Shown here: positions 46,101 through 60,870 of the stretch, piece by piece
Numbering within the stretch: the first letter of the stretch is position 1
How the letters are laid out: the number at the start of each line of letters is the position of its first letter
Source: Dromaius novaehollandiae
Taxonomy: Eukaryota > Chordata > Aves > Casuariiformes > Dromaiidae
Assembly: GCF_036370855.1 (NCBI RefSeq)
Contig: NC_088099.1
Span: 32,322,501-32,386,500, forward strand
Direction of reading: 5' to 3'
DNA: 64,000 bases
The notes under the pieces: generated by a model
Told to the model about the DNA's origin: nothing
What the model saw: the letters and a program-made list of their open reading frames with translations, nothing else
Database searches by the model: none
Made by a program: the position numbers and the translations under genes

Positions 46101-49100
46101 TGGAAAAGACAACCTTAATGAATAAGACTAAAAATCGTGATCTGTGAATCTTGATTGCTGTTTCCCTGCTATCTGTACACTCAAATTCTTAATTTCATTG
46201 GAATTCTCACATTCAGTTGGAATTTTTCACCTTCAGAACACAAGCTCTCCCAGCTCCTGTAAGAAGGGTCATCATTTTCACTTATCAATATAGGAAAACT
46301 AGTCGAATCATCTTGTAACTTTTAGTGAGAGGAATCAGTCCCAAAGCAGAATTTATGGTTTTGCAATTTCCACTCCAATATTTAGATGAAGTCCCTCAAG
46401 GAACCAGAGTCAGCAGACAAGGTACCTACTTCGGAATTTTTGACCAAGCCCCTAGCAACTATGTGGTATTTAGGCATCTAGTTTAAAATCTAGCCCATAG
46501 TAAAGCAGAAACAATTCTTAAATCCAGTACTTACCACCAGCTGGAAAGAATTAAACATACTTAAAACTCTGAGTAAAAGCATCCAAACAAAGATTTCATG
46601 GGTTATAACTAACTCACTTTAAAAAACACACTGTTAGCGGATCCAGAGGAACCTTCCCAAATGCAGCTATGGAAGTTAGCCCTCTAGTTAACGACTCATG
46701 GGAGATGGACTCTCACTTCAATAAGACGACCGAAAGAACATAAAATTGCAATATAATATAAATACACAAACATAACCATTCTTTAGATAGATGTTTCCTA
46801 GTTGCCAATTTAAACCAGAAATAAAATAAGTATTCATCCTATTGTTCAGTAGCAGAATTTAATCCTATGTTCTAAGCAGCATGAACATTTAAATATTATA
46901 AGACTGATGTCTGTGACAAAAAGTAACAGACATTTCTGTGCAGGTATATAAGAAATACAGAACACAAAAAGTTCTCCCCTCCATGGTAAGTCCCCTGCAT
47001 TCCCTCCTGCCCTCCTCCAGGGAGGTTAATTGTAAGCAGATTTACCAATCTGAACATTGCTTCAGTGCACTAAAGCAATCTGCAACAATAATTCTGTGCC
47101 TTTATAAGCATAATTTTGCTCTGCCAGGGCTCACTGCAGATGAAGTTCATGGCAGTAGAGAGGGCTTTGCTGCATCACACAGTGGTGCCAGGACTAGGTG
47201 CGCACCTGGAAATGCACCCGACAGACTGCCAAGCACAGCTATAGCCCTTGTGGTCTGTGGGTTTTACAAAAGCAGATGGAAGCGAGCGATCTGCCAGGCT
47301 AGGCTGAGCAGTTGTGGCCAAAGGAAGCTCCATTTTTTCCCCCCTTGTACCCTGCAGCAAATCCAGTGTTTAGGTTTTATTTCAGGGTAGGTTTCATCCT
47401 ATAAAGTGTATGTTCCAGCATCCTGCTTGAAAGCGCCCACTGTGTTTCAGAGTTTTGCCCCAATTCCTGCCTGTTCCCTTGATCATGCCAGGCACCACCA
47501 TTGCACACGCAACCCTGTGTGAGCTCCAGAGACGCGAGGTCCACACGTACAGACACAGTGCACATCTTCCCTGCACCAGGGCTGGCCAGGGATGAGGCTT
47601 CAACAGCAGCCCAGGGATAGCGTATCAGAAGGGCAAAGGTGAGTTTCCTAACGAGACACTCGCAGCCCTAGTAACCATCCCACTTCAATGGCACCAGAAC
47701 AAACAATCCAAAGTGCTGTGTGATCATAATTTGTCCCTACAGGTTCATAAAAAAAATTAAGAGGCTGGAGTGGGGGGAGATGGGAGAGAAATGTTACAGA
47801 AGGGGGGATCAGCGCCTCAGCTGCACCTACAACTCCTGCATTAGTTTCCGTGCACCCACGTATGCACCTGCTCGGGCCAGTTGCACAAGCACCCCCAAAT
47901 CCAGCGCGCGGTGCTACAGAGGGGTTGGCTCTGGGGTGCTACAGTACAAGCTGCAGCTCACCTTGTGGGGACGCAAGCTCAGGAGTTTGAGGCAAGATTG
48001 CTGAGGGATCAGACAGTAAGGCTTTATTTGAAGCTCTGTTTTCGCCCTGTTGTCAGATAAGGCAGTCATTGCCAGGCCAGCTCCATTCCCCTCACATCCC
48101 TTGTCTTGTCTATTTAGAGCACAAACTTTTTGCAAGAGCAGCTATAGAACGAGAGCCAGTTCCTGTGCCCGTGGGATCCCGTTTCATCTGGGTCCTGTAG
48201 ATACTATCACAATACAAACAGCTCCATTGCTGCCCTGGAGGCAGCCTTGTTACTGACCTCTCTATCAGATCTGGGGACTACAATAGGGCAGGAGATACCT
48301 CAACGAGCAAAACAGCCCACAAAGAAATGCAAATTTGGTGCATGCCTTCATCATCTCACTTCACTCGCTATGACAAGATAAAAGCGTACAAGAAATGCTG
48401 AGTGTCTCTTCATCTCTCACAACACGCTGTATCTCCATCTTTAAAGCCTTACTTATTGCATTGGTTAGGCAGTCATTTCTCATCTTGGATAGTTTATGTG
48501 TAACTCTCATTAAACTCAAAAGGAGCTGCATATCTAAGTATGTATGCCCTTTAAAGGCAGAACAAAAAAACATGACTAGAATTTAAGCACAGATTATTCT
48601 GGATACTGAAATCCTGTATTTACTCCTCCTTAGCTCTTAGGAACAGACATTGGGGTTCCTATTTGCCATTGTCCATCATGATTAACTTCCCAGTTGGGAC
48701 TGGTTTGGCCACTGTAGGCTTGTTTTCCTGTTAGACTTCTGGTACCTTGTAATATGAAGGGACAGAAAAGGGTAATAGAGTTGTGAGCAGACAGAAAAAC
48801 AAAGTGTGGATAAGGTATCTATTTAGAGAAACACCTTCTGTCTCCTAAAAAGCCGACTAACAAATGTTCCTTAGTTTACATGCCCTTCTGAAGAACTACA
48901 CTTGAAACCTGGAGACATGTATGTAAGACAGCCAGATTAGAAGAGAAACCTTTTCAAGCTTTTTAGAGTTGAAAAGTTCCTGTTTATGAAGAGATAACAC
49001 AGAACCATCTCAGCCTTAGTTTTTAAGCCGAGAAAACAAGACACTCCACATTCAAACTGATGACATTTAAAATATTGTCTCTGTTCCACTGCAAAAACTT

Positions 49101-50968
49101 TCTACAGAATTGCAGCCAGAAGACATCCTTCACTTCTCCCTAGTATCTTCTCTGCTCCCTCTCCGACTATCCCCCTTTTGGTGCCTTGAGCAGTTTGAGA
49201 TAAAGGCAACCGCCAAAGGGCAGTTTCACTCTCTCTATTCACCCTAAGAAACAGGCAGAGCTTAATTCTTGCATGGGGCAATTCTGGCCAAGGTCCAGCT
49301 ATCTTATGAGAGGAAAGGGAAAAATACATGACCTAAAAAGTGGTAAATTTTTATACTTTATCCTAACTAACTTTGGTTAACATGTTAGCAATACTGCTGG
49401 CATTGGAGTGGGTTTTGGAAATACAATATTACAGCATTTAAGAGGATTATTATTTCACGACAGTGGTAAAATCCTGGATGTCATGCCCGTTTCATTAACC
49501 ACAATTTCTGATTTCCATGAGAAGGGGTTGGAAACTCTGCAAATTGGTCCTAAAGATATCTAGCTCTTTCTCTTTCCCCTTGACACTTTTCCTCTGAGAG
49601 GGGAAGAAGCACAGCATGGGAGAGAGAAAAAAAGATGCAACTGGTACAGACTGGTGTGACTTCAGAACCTGTTCTGCTCCTGCCCAAGTACAGAAAAGTG
49701 AACTACTAGGAAATTTCATGCAATTTTGGAAAGAGAAATGCTTATGACTGAGCTGTGACTTAAATACGTTCTTGTCATCACTGTCTCATCAGTGTTAGAA
49801 TTCTTTCTCCGGTCTTAATCCTTCTTAAAGAAGTTCTGTGGGTGAATTAAGTCAGAAAGTGGTGCTGGGTAATTTTTTGCTTCTCATGTACACACTGCAA
49901 ATTTCTGTGATGTTTATTATTGGAATTGACCTACTGAAATCAGGAAGGTCACTGATAAAGGAAAAATCCCACAACAATCAAATATATCATTACATGAAAG
50001 AATTGTTTTTTACTGTTATCAAGCCAAACAAAATAAAGTAACTCTTCTAAAAGAGTTCCCACTGGAGATTTGAGAAAGGCTTCTTTCTGCTAAGTTTTCA
50101 TGCTTGAAAGGGATATCAGTTAACAAGAAAAAAGAAAAATCACAAATTTCTATCTAAATATTTTTTGAAGAGTTAATTTCAAGGGCAATGCAAAGACTTC
50201 TAGAAAAGAAGGTAGAGAAAAAAATTCATTCTTTTCCCTGATTTGTACATTTACCAATACTTTGCATATGGTCAGATTTACTATGTAGGTTTAGGAGAGA
50301 ATTTCGCCTTTTAGAGAGGCTTCAACTAGTCAGAACAGAAGACTTAATGCCGTTCCATCAGCTTTTTAAAATGCCATAAACTGGTATTTTGAGTTGCCTT
50401 GTCAAATTTGTGATCCGGCCACTAACATGGAAACCTCTCTCCTCCCTCTCACCACCCGTTGCCAGTGCGGTCTGGGCTGGTTCCTGCATGGCTGCCCACG
50501 CACCTATACAGGCGTGAGGCCGAAGGATGGCTGCTGCCCACAGCATGAGGGACAATGGGAACTGCTGGGGAAACAACAGCCGGCATCGACACCGGGGCTC
50601 GCCAGGCAGCAAAGCAGCACATAGGCGTTCACAGAAAAGGGATGGAAACATTAGAAGGGCTTAACAAGCTGGTGCTCTCCCCTTACGCTCTGCCCAAGAT
50701 TTCATAAGGGAAAGCATCTGGTGATAAGCCAGTCTTAAAGCAGGTAGTTGTGGCTGTGTGTTTTTTAAATTTGGGCAGGTTAATAAACATCCACTTAGAA
50801 TAATTATAAATAATAATAATAAAAAAAAAACTAGAAAAAACCTGGCAAAAGTACCTACTTACAAATTCTCGCCTCCACCCAAGCTGGCCAGGGTGCACAT
50901 GCATCATGTTATGCTAGAAATTGTCATGTGATGGCATTTAGGCTGCAAAGTTAGGGACTCAGAAGTCA

Positions 50969-51280
<312 letters not shown>

Positions 51281-54200
51281 TCAAGAAAAAAAGAAATCAA
51301 ATAAATATTTGAGCTTCCCATAACCCTTAGAGACAAGCACTAACATTGCCTTAAAATAGCAAAATGAATTTAAAGTTATGATTGAAGTAGGGAAACTTTA
51401 AAGACTCAGGCTTATTACAATTTAATATTGTTTTTCTGCAACATAAGAATCATCTCTAATAAATGCTAATTAAATAATGTGACCTAAAGCCAAAATAAAC
51501 AAAACTAGAACTAGTAACAGCATTCGGGAAATGAAGTCCTAGATTTTTACATAAGAGCTCAAGTAAAAGTGGTTGCGGCTTATGTATTTTGTAATGAGCT
51601 AGGTAAACAGCAGCCTTCCACATCAATCCACTTGGAAGTCAAACACTCGTCCAAGAAGCAACAGTTTCCCTCTATCTTGGTTGTTGCAGAGATGCTCTAC
51701 TTTGAATACTGCACATAAAAGTGAAATAACTGGAAACCCAGGTCTTTTAGGAGTTAGAACTCCTACAGCAATAAATTCAGCTTCTGTGGGTGGAAGAGTT
51801 TCACATCAGCTTACTGAGTTTTGAACTTGTAAACCCTGCCAATTACAGTATTTTTCTTATTCAGACAGCTGTGAAAATAATCATGTAGCTAGAATGATCT
51901 TGAACAGAAATTGAAGCAACACTACTGAAAGTCTGGTTCATACTTAAGGAACATCATCTGACTGGATTCTTCCTATGACAAGTAAGGGGGAGAAAGACAT
52001 TCATGAACAGCGAGGCTAGTTGGCAAAGAAAAAAAAGGCAAGAACAACTTAATTTCTTTATCTCCATTAAAAACCAAGCTTTAGATAATACCATAATAAT
52101 GAAGAAGAAAGGAGGATTACTTTAAGCATTTAGAGATCAATCCACAGATATGCAGTGAAAGTCTTTCTGTGACAGACATTTTGGGAATTTGACAGTACTA
52201 CTTAGCCTTCTCACTCAGGTTTTGAGCGTCATTTCAGCAAACACCGGGGTCAAATTTCAGTCAACATCATAGCAACATGGAAGCATACTTGGCAATTTAT
52301 ATCTGTTGGAGGGCTTGAAAGGTTGAAACTCTTCACCAAGCTGCATGTTTACACCCTATAGGGAAGCAGTAAACTTGATCTCACAGATGATAGCTCCATG
52401 CCCACAATGCATTTGTCCAAAGATGTAATCATGGTAAACTATAAAACAGGCTTTCTTAAAAGCACTCGGAGATATGCAAGTAGTTCAAAAGCCAAAAACC
52501 CTATCATTCAGAGTTAACCGAGAGGGTTGCTGGCTATGCGATCAGGGAGCGGTAGGACAGGCACAGTCAGTAAGGGCTGCTCATAAATTCCTTGCACACC
52601 CAACATGCTACAGATGCTAATGTTACAAAAATACCTCACATTGACTCAGAACTGAAAAATGCTTCTTTAATCATGTAACCCCTGGCAATAGTTTTCTGCA
52701 GCTCTTGCACAGGCAAGCCTCATCCTGATGTTAGCCTCTCTGATTTAGAAGATACCTAACATTATAATCAAAGTGGTAAATAAAAACTCTTTTCTTCTTT
52801 CTTTCTCTTAAGCTACTGGACCCCAGATTAATATTTAACATCATTTATTTAGCCAATTAAAACCTTTCAGAGTTATCAATAATTGCTATTTTATATTCAA
52901 CTCATTAACACTGCTTGAATGTTTGCAGGAGAAAATATGGCAAGTGCATACATTTGTTTACTTGCTGAAAATTTGTAATACTATTCACTTCTTGCTTGCT
53001 TTCTTTGATATTCCCATATACCTGGCTCTGTCAGAATTGTTGGTCCTGCTAACCAGACCTGTGAGAAGTCTATGGCATCTATTTTGTTTTATTGCTAACA
53101 GGCAGAAGTTGTGCTGGCTCAGGGGTCACTGCGTGGCTTATTCAGGCATCACTGTTCAGCTGGACAGAGGTAGCAGCAGCCCAGCCAGGTAACTTCCCCT
53201 TCGGCCATCCCAGTTTAATCCACTGCTGCATGTAAATCAACATCCTTGGTCAGGCAGTAATGGATTTATACCCCAAACAGCAGCCTGACAAGCCAGTAAG
53301 CAAAATGGGCTGAACAACCAAAAATGACACTCTCGTGCAACAACTGTCTCACCTCGCTGAACAACTGGAGTGATTTAATAAAAATCAGCTCCCCAAGCCT
53401 CCTCATTGCCTGCACCCTCTCTGGGGCACTGGCTGCCAACCATCCATCCATGCTTGAACAACTTCTAGTTTACTGAAGCAAGCACTGCCTGGAATGAAAT
53501 ACAAATGTCAAGTGTCACCCAATAGAGAGCACAGCGGGAATGGCCTCCCCAAAATATACCTGTAGCGCACCAAAAACTAACCTGTAGCTAATGGCACCCG
53601 TTGATTGTGCCGAAATATTGGGACAAATGATCAGATTCCATGATCCTTTTAACCTAGGGTGTAATTACAACCCATCAGGAAGGAAAGCAGAGAAGGCAAC
53701 CTCAGTCCTTAACATAGAGACTTGCCCTTACAGCCAACCAGAGGAAGGAGATCCAACAGCAAATATAAAGCATTCATGAACCCATTACTGAGACAAAGGG
53801 CTTAAGAAGAATAAATTTAGAAAAAGCAGATATCTAGGTCTAAATTAAGACAGCTGTTCCATGGGACTTCTTTCAGCAGCCCAACATCCCCAGGCAATAG
53901 CCTATGTAGAATAGAATATGCAGACTGGAATATTAACCGTGGAAGCTTAGACCATTTTGCAAATTATTTTCCGTCAGCTATGTTTGAGTATCTTTCTAAA
54001 CTTATTCACAAAATAGAATGAAAAATAAACGTGCTAATGTAAAAATATCAGAGGAAAAAAGGTATGATGTGGTCTGGCCCAAAACTAAGAACCTGTTTTT
54101 CAATGGTATATTAGTGCCCAACTTTTAAGAACTCTTCTGTAATACAGTAGTGGGATACCATTTTACTAACATCTGTGAGGAACTGTTTAAGATGAAGTTT

Positions 54201-57041
54201 AAGTGCTATGCTGTTGAGCTTTTAAAAATTTTCCTCCAGAGAGGCATTAGGAATAATGTCTAGAATCAACATGTTGTTTGTCTGCATAAAAAGTCCAAAA
54301 CAAAATCATGATCTGCTGAATAAGAGGCCATTTTTCAACTATGAGAGGGCAAATAGCATTTACATAGCTCTGCTGCTTGGTTTTTGAGATGTGCCTCCAC
54401 AAGCCGCACACATTGCGGGGGAAGTTTCGGGTGGCATTACAGGGTAGGGTCATGCCAAGGACTATTTCTCAAATCTGACGCCAGGCTCACAAAAATATTT
54501 GCTCACCAGGAAAACCTATATGACAGGCGATTGTTTGGAATTGTGTGGTTTCAACATGGATACTTTTCTTTCCTTTAAGTTTGTCTCACCCTAGATGACA
54601 GGTTTATAGCGATGGCCTGCTCACCATAAATACAAAGCAGACACGTCCCAGGCACCCAGAAGAGCGCACACACTTCGTTGTGTCACACATGCAGCAAGCC
54701 CCAGGCCTCTGCAACATATGCAGAAGCAGTGATTTGCACACACCTCATAGGCAAACCTACCACCTATGATTAAAAGCGGTCGTCTACCTCCAAACTGACA
54801 GCACTTGCCATCTGCAGGGCTGCATTTTTGTATGTACTCATGCTACTCAATAATAAAATCCAAATACAACCATGCTTGAGCTTATCCCCAGCAGGCGGTA
54901 TCTGACAGGCTTCTACTTGACCATGATTCTCCCTTATCCCTGAAGTATTTGACTTGTTACACCACCCGGGACATGACATATTGCCCGTGGCACAATGTCA
55001 TCCTGCTTATCCCATTTTACAGACTACAGCAAGGGCAGGATGGAGACTAGACAGGACACAGTCTTTACTCCAGCTCAGGTATTCACTCTTCACTCGTCTT
55101 TTGGGTTACTAGCTTCTCTGCAGCAAGGTAAAATATTGCAGAATATAGTGACGGGCAGAACTGACATTTGCCTTCAGATTAAGCAAAAAAACCACAGTTA
55201 AATCATTTCAAGGTTGGGTTCCAAACAGCAGAACAGGTATAATACACAGGTATAGCATAATGGCCTTTTTATTGCTTTTGGCCAATACATCAACCCCTTT
55301 CTTAGGGGGCTAGCCGCCTTCGTTGTACTGTGTTTATGGATCTAATGCCTTCCTGTCAGCTCCTCACAAAGGAAAGATTTAGGCAGGAGGTGAACACTGT
55401 TCAGCACTGCTTATATCCATTTTTTTCCCCTCTAGGTTCACTAAAGCAAAGTTAGAAACAGGCCTCAGTTTTCCCAAAGTGCTTTCTCATCTGTGTTCTC
55501 ACAACCCTGACAGTTTCCTCAAAAAACGAAACAAAAACAAATCTTAACTTTAAGAAGTTGCCAGGAATTTCAGAGACAGAAAACCACTACTGTTTATAAA
55601 TTAATCAACTTAGAGTGGCTATTGGCTCTTGTTAGAAACTAATGGCAAGCAAAGTTACTATTTGTTGTGATGCATTCACCTTGTAAGAAATAGAGTCTGC
55701 TGAGGTACTCAACATTTACATGAGTAAATTTTATGCAAATATTTTAACATCCTTTCCAAATTAACACCCTATGATGGCAGAAGAGACACCCCTGTGCCAA
55801 AAACAATTGCAAATGATTCTTTCCTGGCAATTTAAAATGCATTATGTATATAAAGAAAAAACATACTGTGAAACAAAATAATTCAGTGATGCATATTTGG
55901 TTTTGACAGCACCTACAAAGTACTTGAATTTAAACTAAAGGAAGCTACTGAAGACCTATCAAGAACAGTGACTTGCTCTAATACTCCTTTTATCTGCAAC
56001 TTTTGAAATAAACATGTATCTCATGTTTTTCTTTTAGTGAAGACAAACAAAGCTTTACAGAAATCAAACTTTTGAACTAAATCTCTTTTTAAGCTGCTTT
56101 TATCAGCATCCTTTACACAAAACAGTTTGGACAAACATTTCAATTTTTAATCTCATCTCTTCTGCACGCCAAGCCATGCCCCTCCCTGGCCCACCAATCT
56201 TGTTATCTTAATGGATGACAGATAGAATATCACTCTGACCACACCACATTAGGCGCCCTCATTTACCGAGTGCAGGGAAAAAACGCTGAGTATAAATTAT
56301 TCAGAAATCTATTGTATCAGCATGTGTTCTCTGAGCATTCACCACTGGCAGAGCAGGCAGATTATTCTTCACTTTTAATTGTGTTGGTATCTTATCTGCA
56401 GCACTGAAAGTAGAGAGTGATACGTGAAACCGTATGTATCAAGCAGCAAATAAAGCCAGTTTACTAGGTCTATTGCTTAAAACCAAACAACCTATTTAGT
56501 CCATGTAACTTCAACACAATGCCAAAAAAACCCACCTCATCCCACTTACCATTTACTTCTGTAGCATTTGTCTGTTGCTGTGTCAAAAATTAAAGAGCTC
56601 AGCACAGAGCAGCGTTGCTCACAGAGAATATTAAATATATCAATAGTATTTTGAACTCCATTATGTCACTGGCTGAGTACAAAGGAAGTCATTACAAATA
56701 AGCCCTCAAAATAACATTTAATGTTTAAGCTTATGAAGTCTTACAAAATTGTTTGCATAAACCACTATACCTAGATATCTGATAATCAATTCTCTCTTCT
56801 TCACTTTACATCTGATTTTGGTAAGTCACATGATTTAAAGCTAAAATTATGCATATCATGTGAAGAGAAGGATCATTTGGTCTTAACAGCTTCTTAAAAA
56901 TATTTTGCTAGCATAAGGTGTGCCAAATCTTACCCACAGATGTAGCAGGCTCACAAGTTGAAAAACTGCACTGCAAGCCAGAGATAGGGTAATCAAAAGA
57001 GAAAGGCTATTGCTAGCTCAATCTGTTTAAACAGCCTGCTC

Positions 57042-57056
57042 AGTTCATCTAGTTCA
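57042..57056 (+). promoter_or_regulatory. DR3 nuclear-receptor element (AGTTCA-TCT-AGTTCA)
   Basis: Two identical, perfect RGKTCA half-sites in direct repeat with three-base spacing. This is the arrangement preferred by VDR-RXR (family knowledge). The estimated chance expectation for a perfect DR3 in 64 kb on both strands is about 0.1. Confidence 0.35.
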
Positions 57057-57780
57057 GCTTTGATTACCCCCCAAATACAGTCAGCCACCTATGACTTCTG
57101 CAGATTTAGAGGCCATTCTTTGGTAAATTTGCAAAATAAGCTTCTAAGTGAAGTGTCTTGCCACTACATCCCTAAAAGGAACAAAGGAGTAGGAAAGACT
57201 TTTCTGCAGTAGAGTTTATCAAGTTACTGATAAACTGTGCTTTGAAGGCAAAAATAAATAACAAAAACAACAGAAAAGAAAACCCAGCCCACAGCATACC
57301 TGAGACTTCTGCCATTTATGCACTCTGAAATAGGGCCTGTGTAAATATGCACCATTTTACAGAGGAAAACTGTTCAGGATGCATAGCCTCATTTCAGTCT
57401 ATTTATTTTAGCCATTTAAGTAACCCTCTACCCCCGCTAACCCTGTAAAACTTACCTGGGTAAGACAAGCAGGACCTGGGTTCTGCTCTCTCTAGAGACA
57501 TCAGCAGAAACATTTAGGCTCTGATTAATGAGACCTGCACAAACCCACTTGGCTTATGTGTTTGGGGAACAACACAGGTGCGTTCATGAACAAAACACGA
57601 CCTGCAGTAATTTTGTTACAGGTGGCAACAGTCAAGGAATAATCAATCTGCAGTAGGATCTGCAGTCAGGTTAGGGCAGACAGAATACAACTTTTAGTTG
57701 TTAACTAGGAATATCTGGTATAAAAGTCATTGACAACGTGCAACTCCACAAGTGCAATTGCACAGAAAGGTTTAAAAAAG

Positions 57781-57822
57781 ATAGTAAAAAGATTCTATAA
57801 AATAGTAAAAAGATGCTATAAA
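57781..57822. repeat. 21-bp tandem repeat, two copies
   Basis: 57781-57801 and 57802-57822 differ at one of 21 bases. Each unit ends in CTATAAA. Confidence 0.9.
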
Positions 57823-59145
57823 ATGGCTGCAGACAGAACATAAGACCCCACAAATAACAAAAGCTGCAAACGCAGCTAAGAGGAAATCAAAATGAGCGTG
57901 TTTGTAGCTGCACAGCACTTTTCCAGGATGTGTGCCCTGTCTGTCCTGCTTTAGAAATCACTTTTGGAATAAAGCTTTTGGAATAAACAAATTAACTGTC
58001 CAACATTATGGCTGGAAACCACCGTCTGCACAAAATGGAAGCAGCTACAAGAGCAAGTAGAGGAAGGCTTATTGCCAGGAAGCACAGCAATTGTGCTGCT
58101 TACGTACGCCAGGGCAGGACAGTTGGATCTTTGCAAAATACATGAATAAACACTGCTGAATGTCAACAGCTTACAGAGAACACCTAGAGCCCGTCAGCTG
58201 CAGTGCAGAAGAGGGCTTGGACACCCAGCCTCTGTGTCATTCTGTGGTGGGAAGCCGTCTGGGATTTTTTGTTGCTATTGTTATTGTCAGCAGGAAATCT
58301 TTGCTCGCCACTCACATTTCATCTCATCCAGCCATTTAGTCTGCTATAGCCTTCCAGGGCCAGAGGAAGAAAGCAAAATTGGCATGAACTTTACGAAAGC
58401 AAGCAAGTGCTACCCCAGATCTTGCACACAGGAATACAGACCTGTGGATCTAAGAGCAATCCACTAAAGGTGAAAAATAACTGTTCTCTTTTTATTATTC
58501 TTATACAAATGGAAAAGCTTGCAAGGTTTTAGGGTTTCCTCATTTCTTAAAAAGAAAAAGCCCAAGTGGACAGAGGTAGGCAGATAAAGAATTTGTCACC
58601 CCTCTCTAAGCTATCAAAGTGGGAATGCTCATCTGCAACTGCAAGAAACTCTCCAGCAAAGCCAGGGAAGGCCACACTTGATAAATCCTAATAGTTTTTA
58701 AGGTGAAGAGAGTCTTGTGGGCCTCAGAGGGAAAGGAAGAAATAATTTCAATAACAGTTTGAAGGAAATTATTCATGGGGCTACTAACGGCAATTAGCCT
58801 TTGGCCACTGGTAAGGCAGAAATGAAACCCATTTATCACGGCACCCTATACTAACACATTTTCTGATTCCACAAAGCTTGGCCTGAACTTAAAAACATGC
58901 CCCAAATAGTCAAAACTATTGATTTTTTTCTGCAAGTTTGAAGCACTGTTCTTCCTGTCAGCTGGCAGAAAGCAGCTACCGATGGAGTGATCTCCCCAAC
59001 AGGAAAGGATGGAAAATGGTTGCTGTTTGCCGTGAAGTTTGTAACCTTCATTCATTCAAATGCAATCTGCAGCAACCTGCTCCAGTAAGAGTACAACAGT
59101 ATCTGTAAGACCACACTCGGATTTCTCCACAGCTTCGATTTTCAC

Positions 59146-59159
59146 TGAACTCCTGACCT
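59146..59159 (-). promoter_or_regulatory. DR2 retinoid-type response element (AGGTCA-GG-AGTTCA)
   Basis: On the RARB strand two perfect half-sites stand in direct repeat with two-base spacing. DR2 and DR5 are the classical RAR-RXR spacings (family knowledge). The adjacent AAAGGTCA on the same strand is also a perfect monomeric NR4A-type site. Perfect DR1, DR2 or DR5 pairs are expected by chance about 0.4 times in a window of this size, so the motif alone is not proof. Confidence 0.4.
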
Positions 59160-60660
59160 TTTTAGCAAACATGTCAAAGTCTCCAGACAGAGCAGTCATC
59201 ACCTTGAAACAATATGTGAGGAGAAAGAATGGTTGAGATTTTCTGCTGCTTCACTTCAGTAATTTAAACCAAGAGGAACGAGCTGGTATGCACTTCCATC
59301 TGCTTTCTTCAAATTAAAAAAAAAAAAAAGGAAATGAAATGTATACAATTAAAAAGTTACAGTCAACTTCCTTTCAGTAATGTCTATAGGATGATTTTTG
59401 GCCTGCTAGGAAACTCCAGATGGGCAATGTAATGAATATAATTTAATATGACTAACAGGAGATCAAAGAAATATTTTTCTGAGCTGCAGAGCACTGAGCT
59501 ACTTCACACAGTTTAATGCAGAACACACGAATGAGTTACTGCATTTTGCTATTTTTCTTATATTTTTGTTTAAGCAAATCAATGCCCTTTAACCTAATTT
59601 GTGGAGGACCAGACCTATAACCCACTAAAACCATAAAATGTCAGTAAGATGGCAGGACGACTGGCTAGCACTTATCCAAAAGGCTGTATGTTGTTAACTG
59701 CTCGGCGTCTTCTTTTTTGTCCTCTTCTCCTCCAGTGCCTCAGGATTTATACCACCAATTAAGACAATAATGAGTGCCCCAGGTTGACCTCCCAGGAGCA
59801 AGAATTAATTAAGCGCAGTATTTCTTAGTAAAGAATGACACTTTTCCAAGCCATTTATGTAGCTGCTCTCTTGCATGGAAACACGGTGTCAGGAAAGACT
59901 CTCGGAATTATTATCGCCCACGTCTATAACTCACATTGGTTTATGCTCTTAATTCAGAAGGTCTCTTTTTTATCCATCGGGGTTGTGGGGGGATGGGGGA
60001 CAATATTTCAGGGGCAATTTCACCATAGATACACACAGGATTTTTTATTTTCCATAAAGAGAGCTACAAAGAAACGGGGCTGCACACAAGCCAGTCTAAC
60101 AAAGCAGTTCTCCCAGTTAAAACAAAACATCCCCTCCACACTGTACCCTGAAGCAACGTGCAGGTTTCTGCAGCGCACGGGACAAGGGAAAGAGTCATGT
60201 TAGCTATGAAACTATCATACTGCAATTACTCCTCCGAGTCTCTCAAATTAGCCTATCCATTTAGCTGCTGGCAGAGGCAGAAACATGTAAAGAGGAAAGG
60301 GCGAGCTCAAACATGAACCTATATGGGAGGCAGAAGCTATGCATACGCGCCGAGGAATTTCCCTGCGTGAGTAAGCTTTGCTTCCTCCTCCTCCTCCTTC
60401 AAACTCAACCAAGGCGACACACAAAGTTCCCGCACGCAATTGGCCCTGCAATTATTTACCAGGAAAGAGACACAGGGACTTTCATACCTTGGCAGTCAAT
60501 AAAAAACCCCTTGCACTTCCCTGCCTTCTAAAATTTATAGACTAGTTCCTAGCCTACTATCAGCAACCGAATGTTTATAGCCCAACTGAAATAATAATGC
60601 AAACTATGCCACAAATATTTATATACGCCTGCAAGTGGCCTGAGTCACAACTCCCCTTGC

Positions 60661-60870
60661 TCTAACAGCAAGAGTCGCGCAGTTTGCGTAGAGCCGGCTC
60701 TTTTCTTCTCTCTCCCCAACGGACCCAATGTGCACAGAGCGCCCCAGCCCGCCTTGCCCACCCTGGGGTGCTGCCTGGAGCCCCTCTCGCCAGCCGCCTG
60801 GGTGCTCCCGGGACACATGGGTGCTCCCAGGGCAGGCCGCGAGCTGACCCGCGCCGTGCTGCTTCCCACG
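60661..60870. promoter_or_regulatory. Intronic CpG island upstream of the zinc finger 2 exon
   Basis: In 60661-60870 I count 83 C, 60 G and 16 CpG in 210 bases: 68% GC and observed/expected CpG of 0.67. Neighbouring motifs are AP-1 TGAGTCA at 60641-60647, a perfect E-box CACGTG at 60867-60872 and, on the + strand, TATATA at 60620-60625. No exon is seen next to it. Confidence 0.55.

Noticed and set aside
52244..52260. DR5-like GGGTCA-AATTT-CAGTCA
   Set aside because: The second half-site differs from RGKTCA at two positions.
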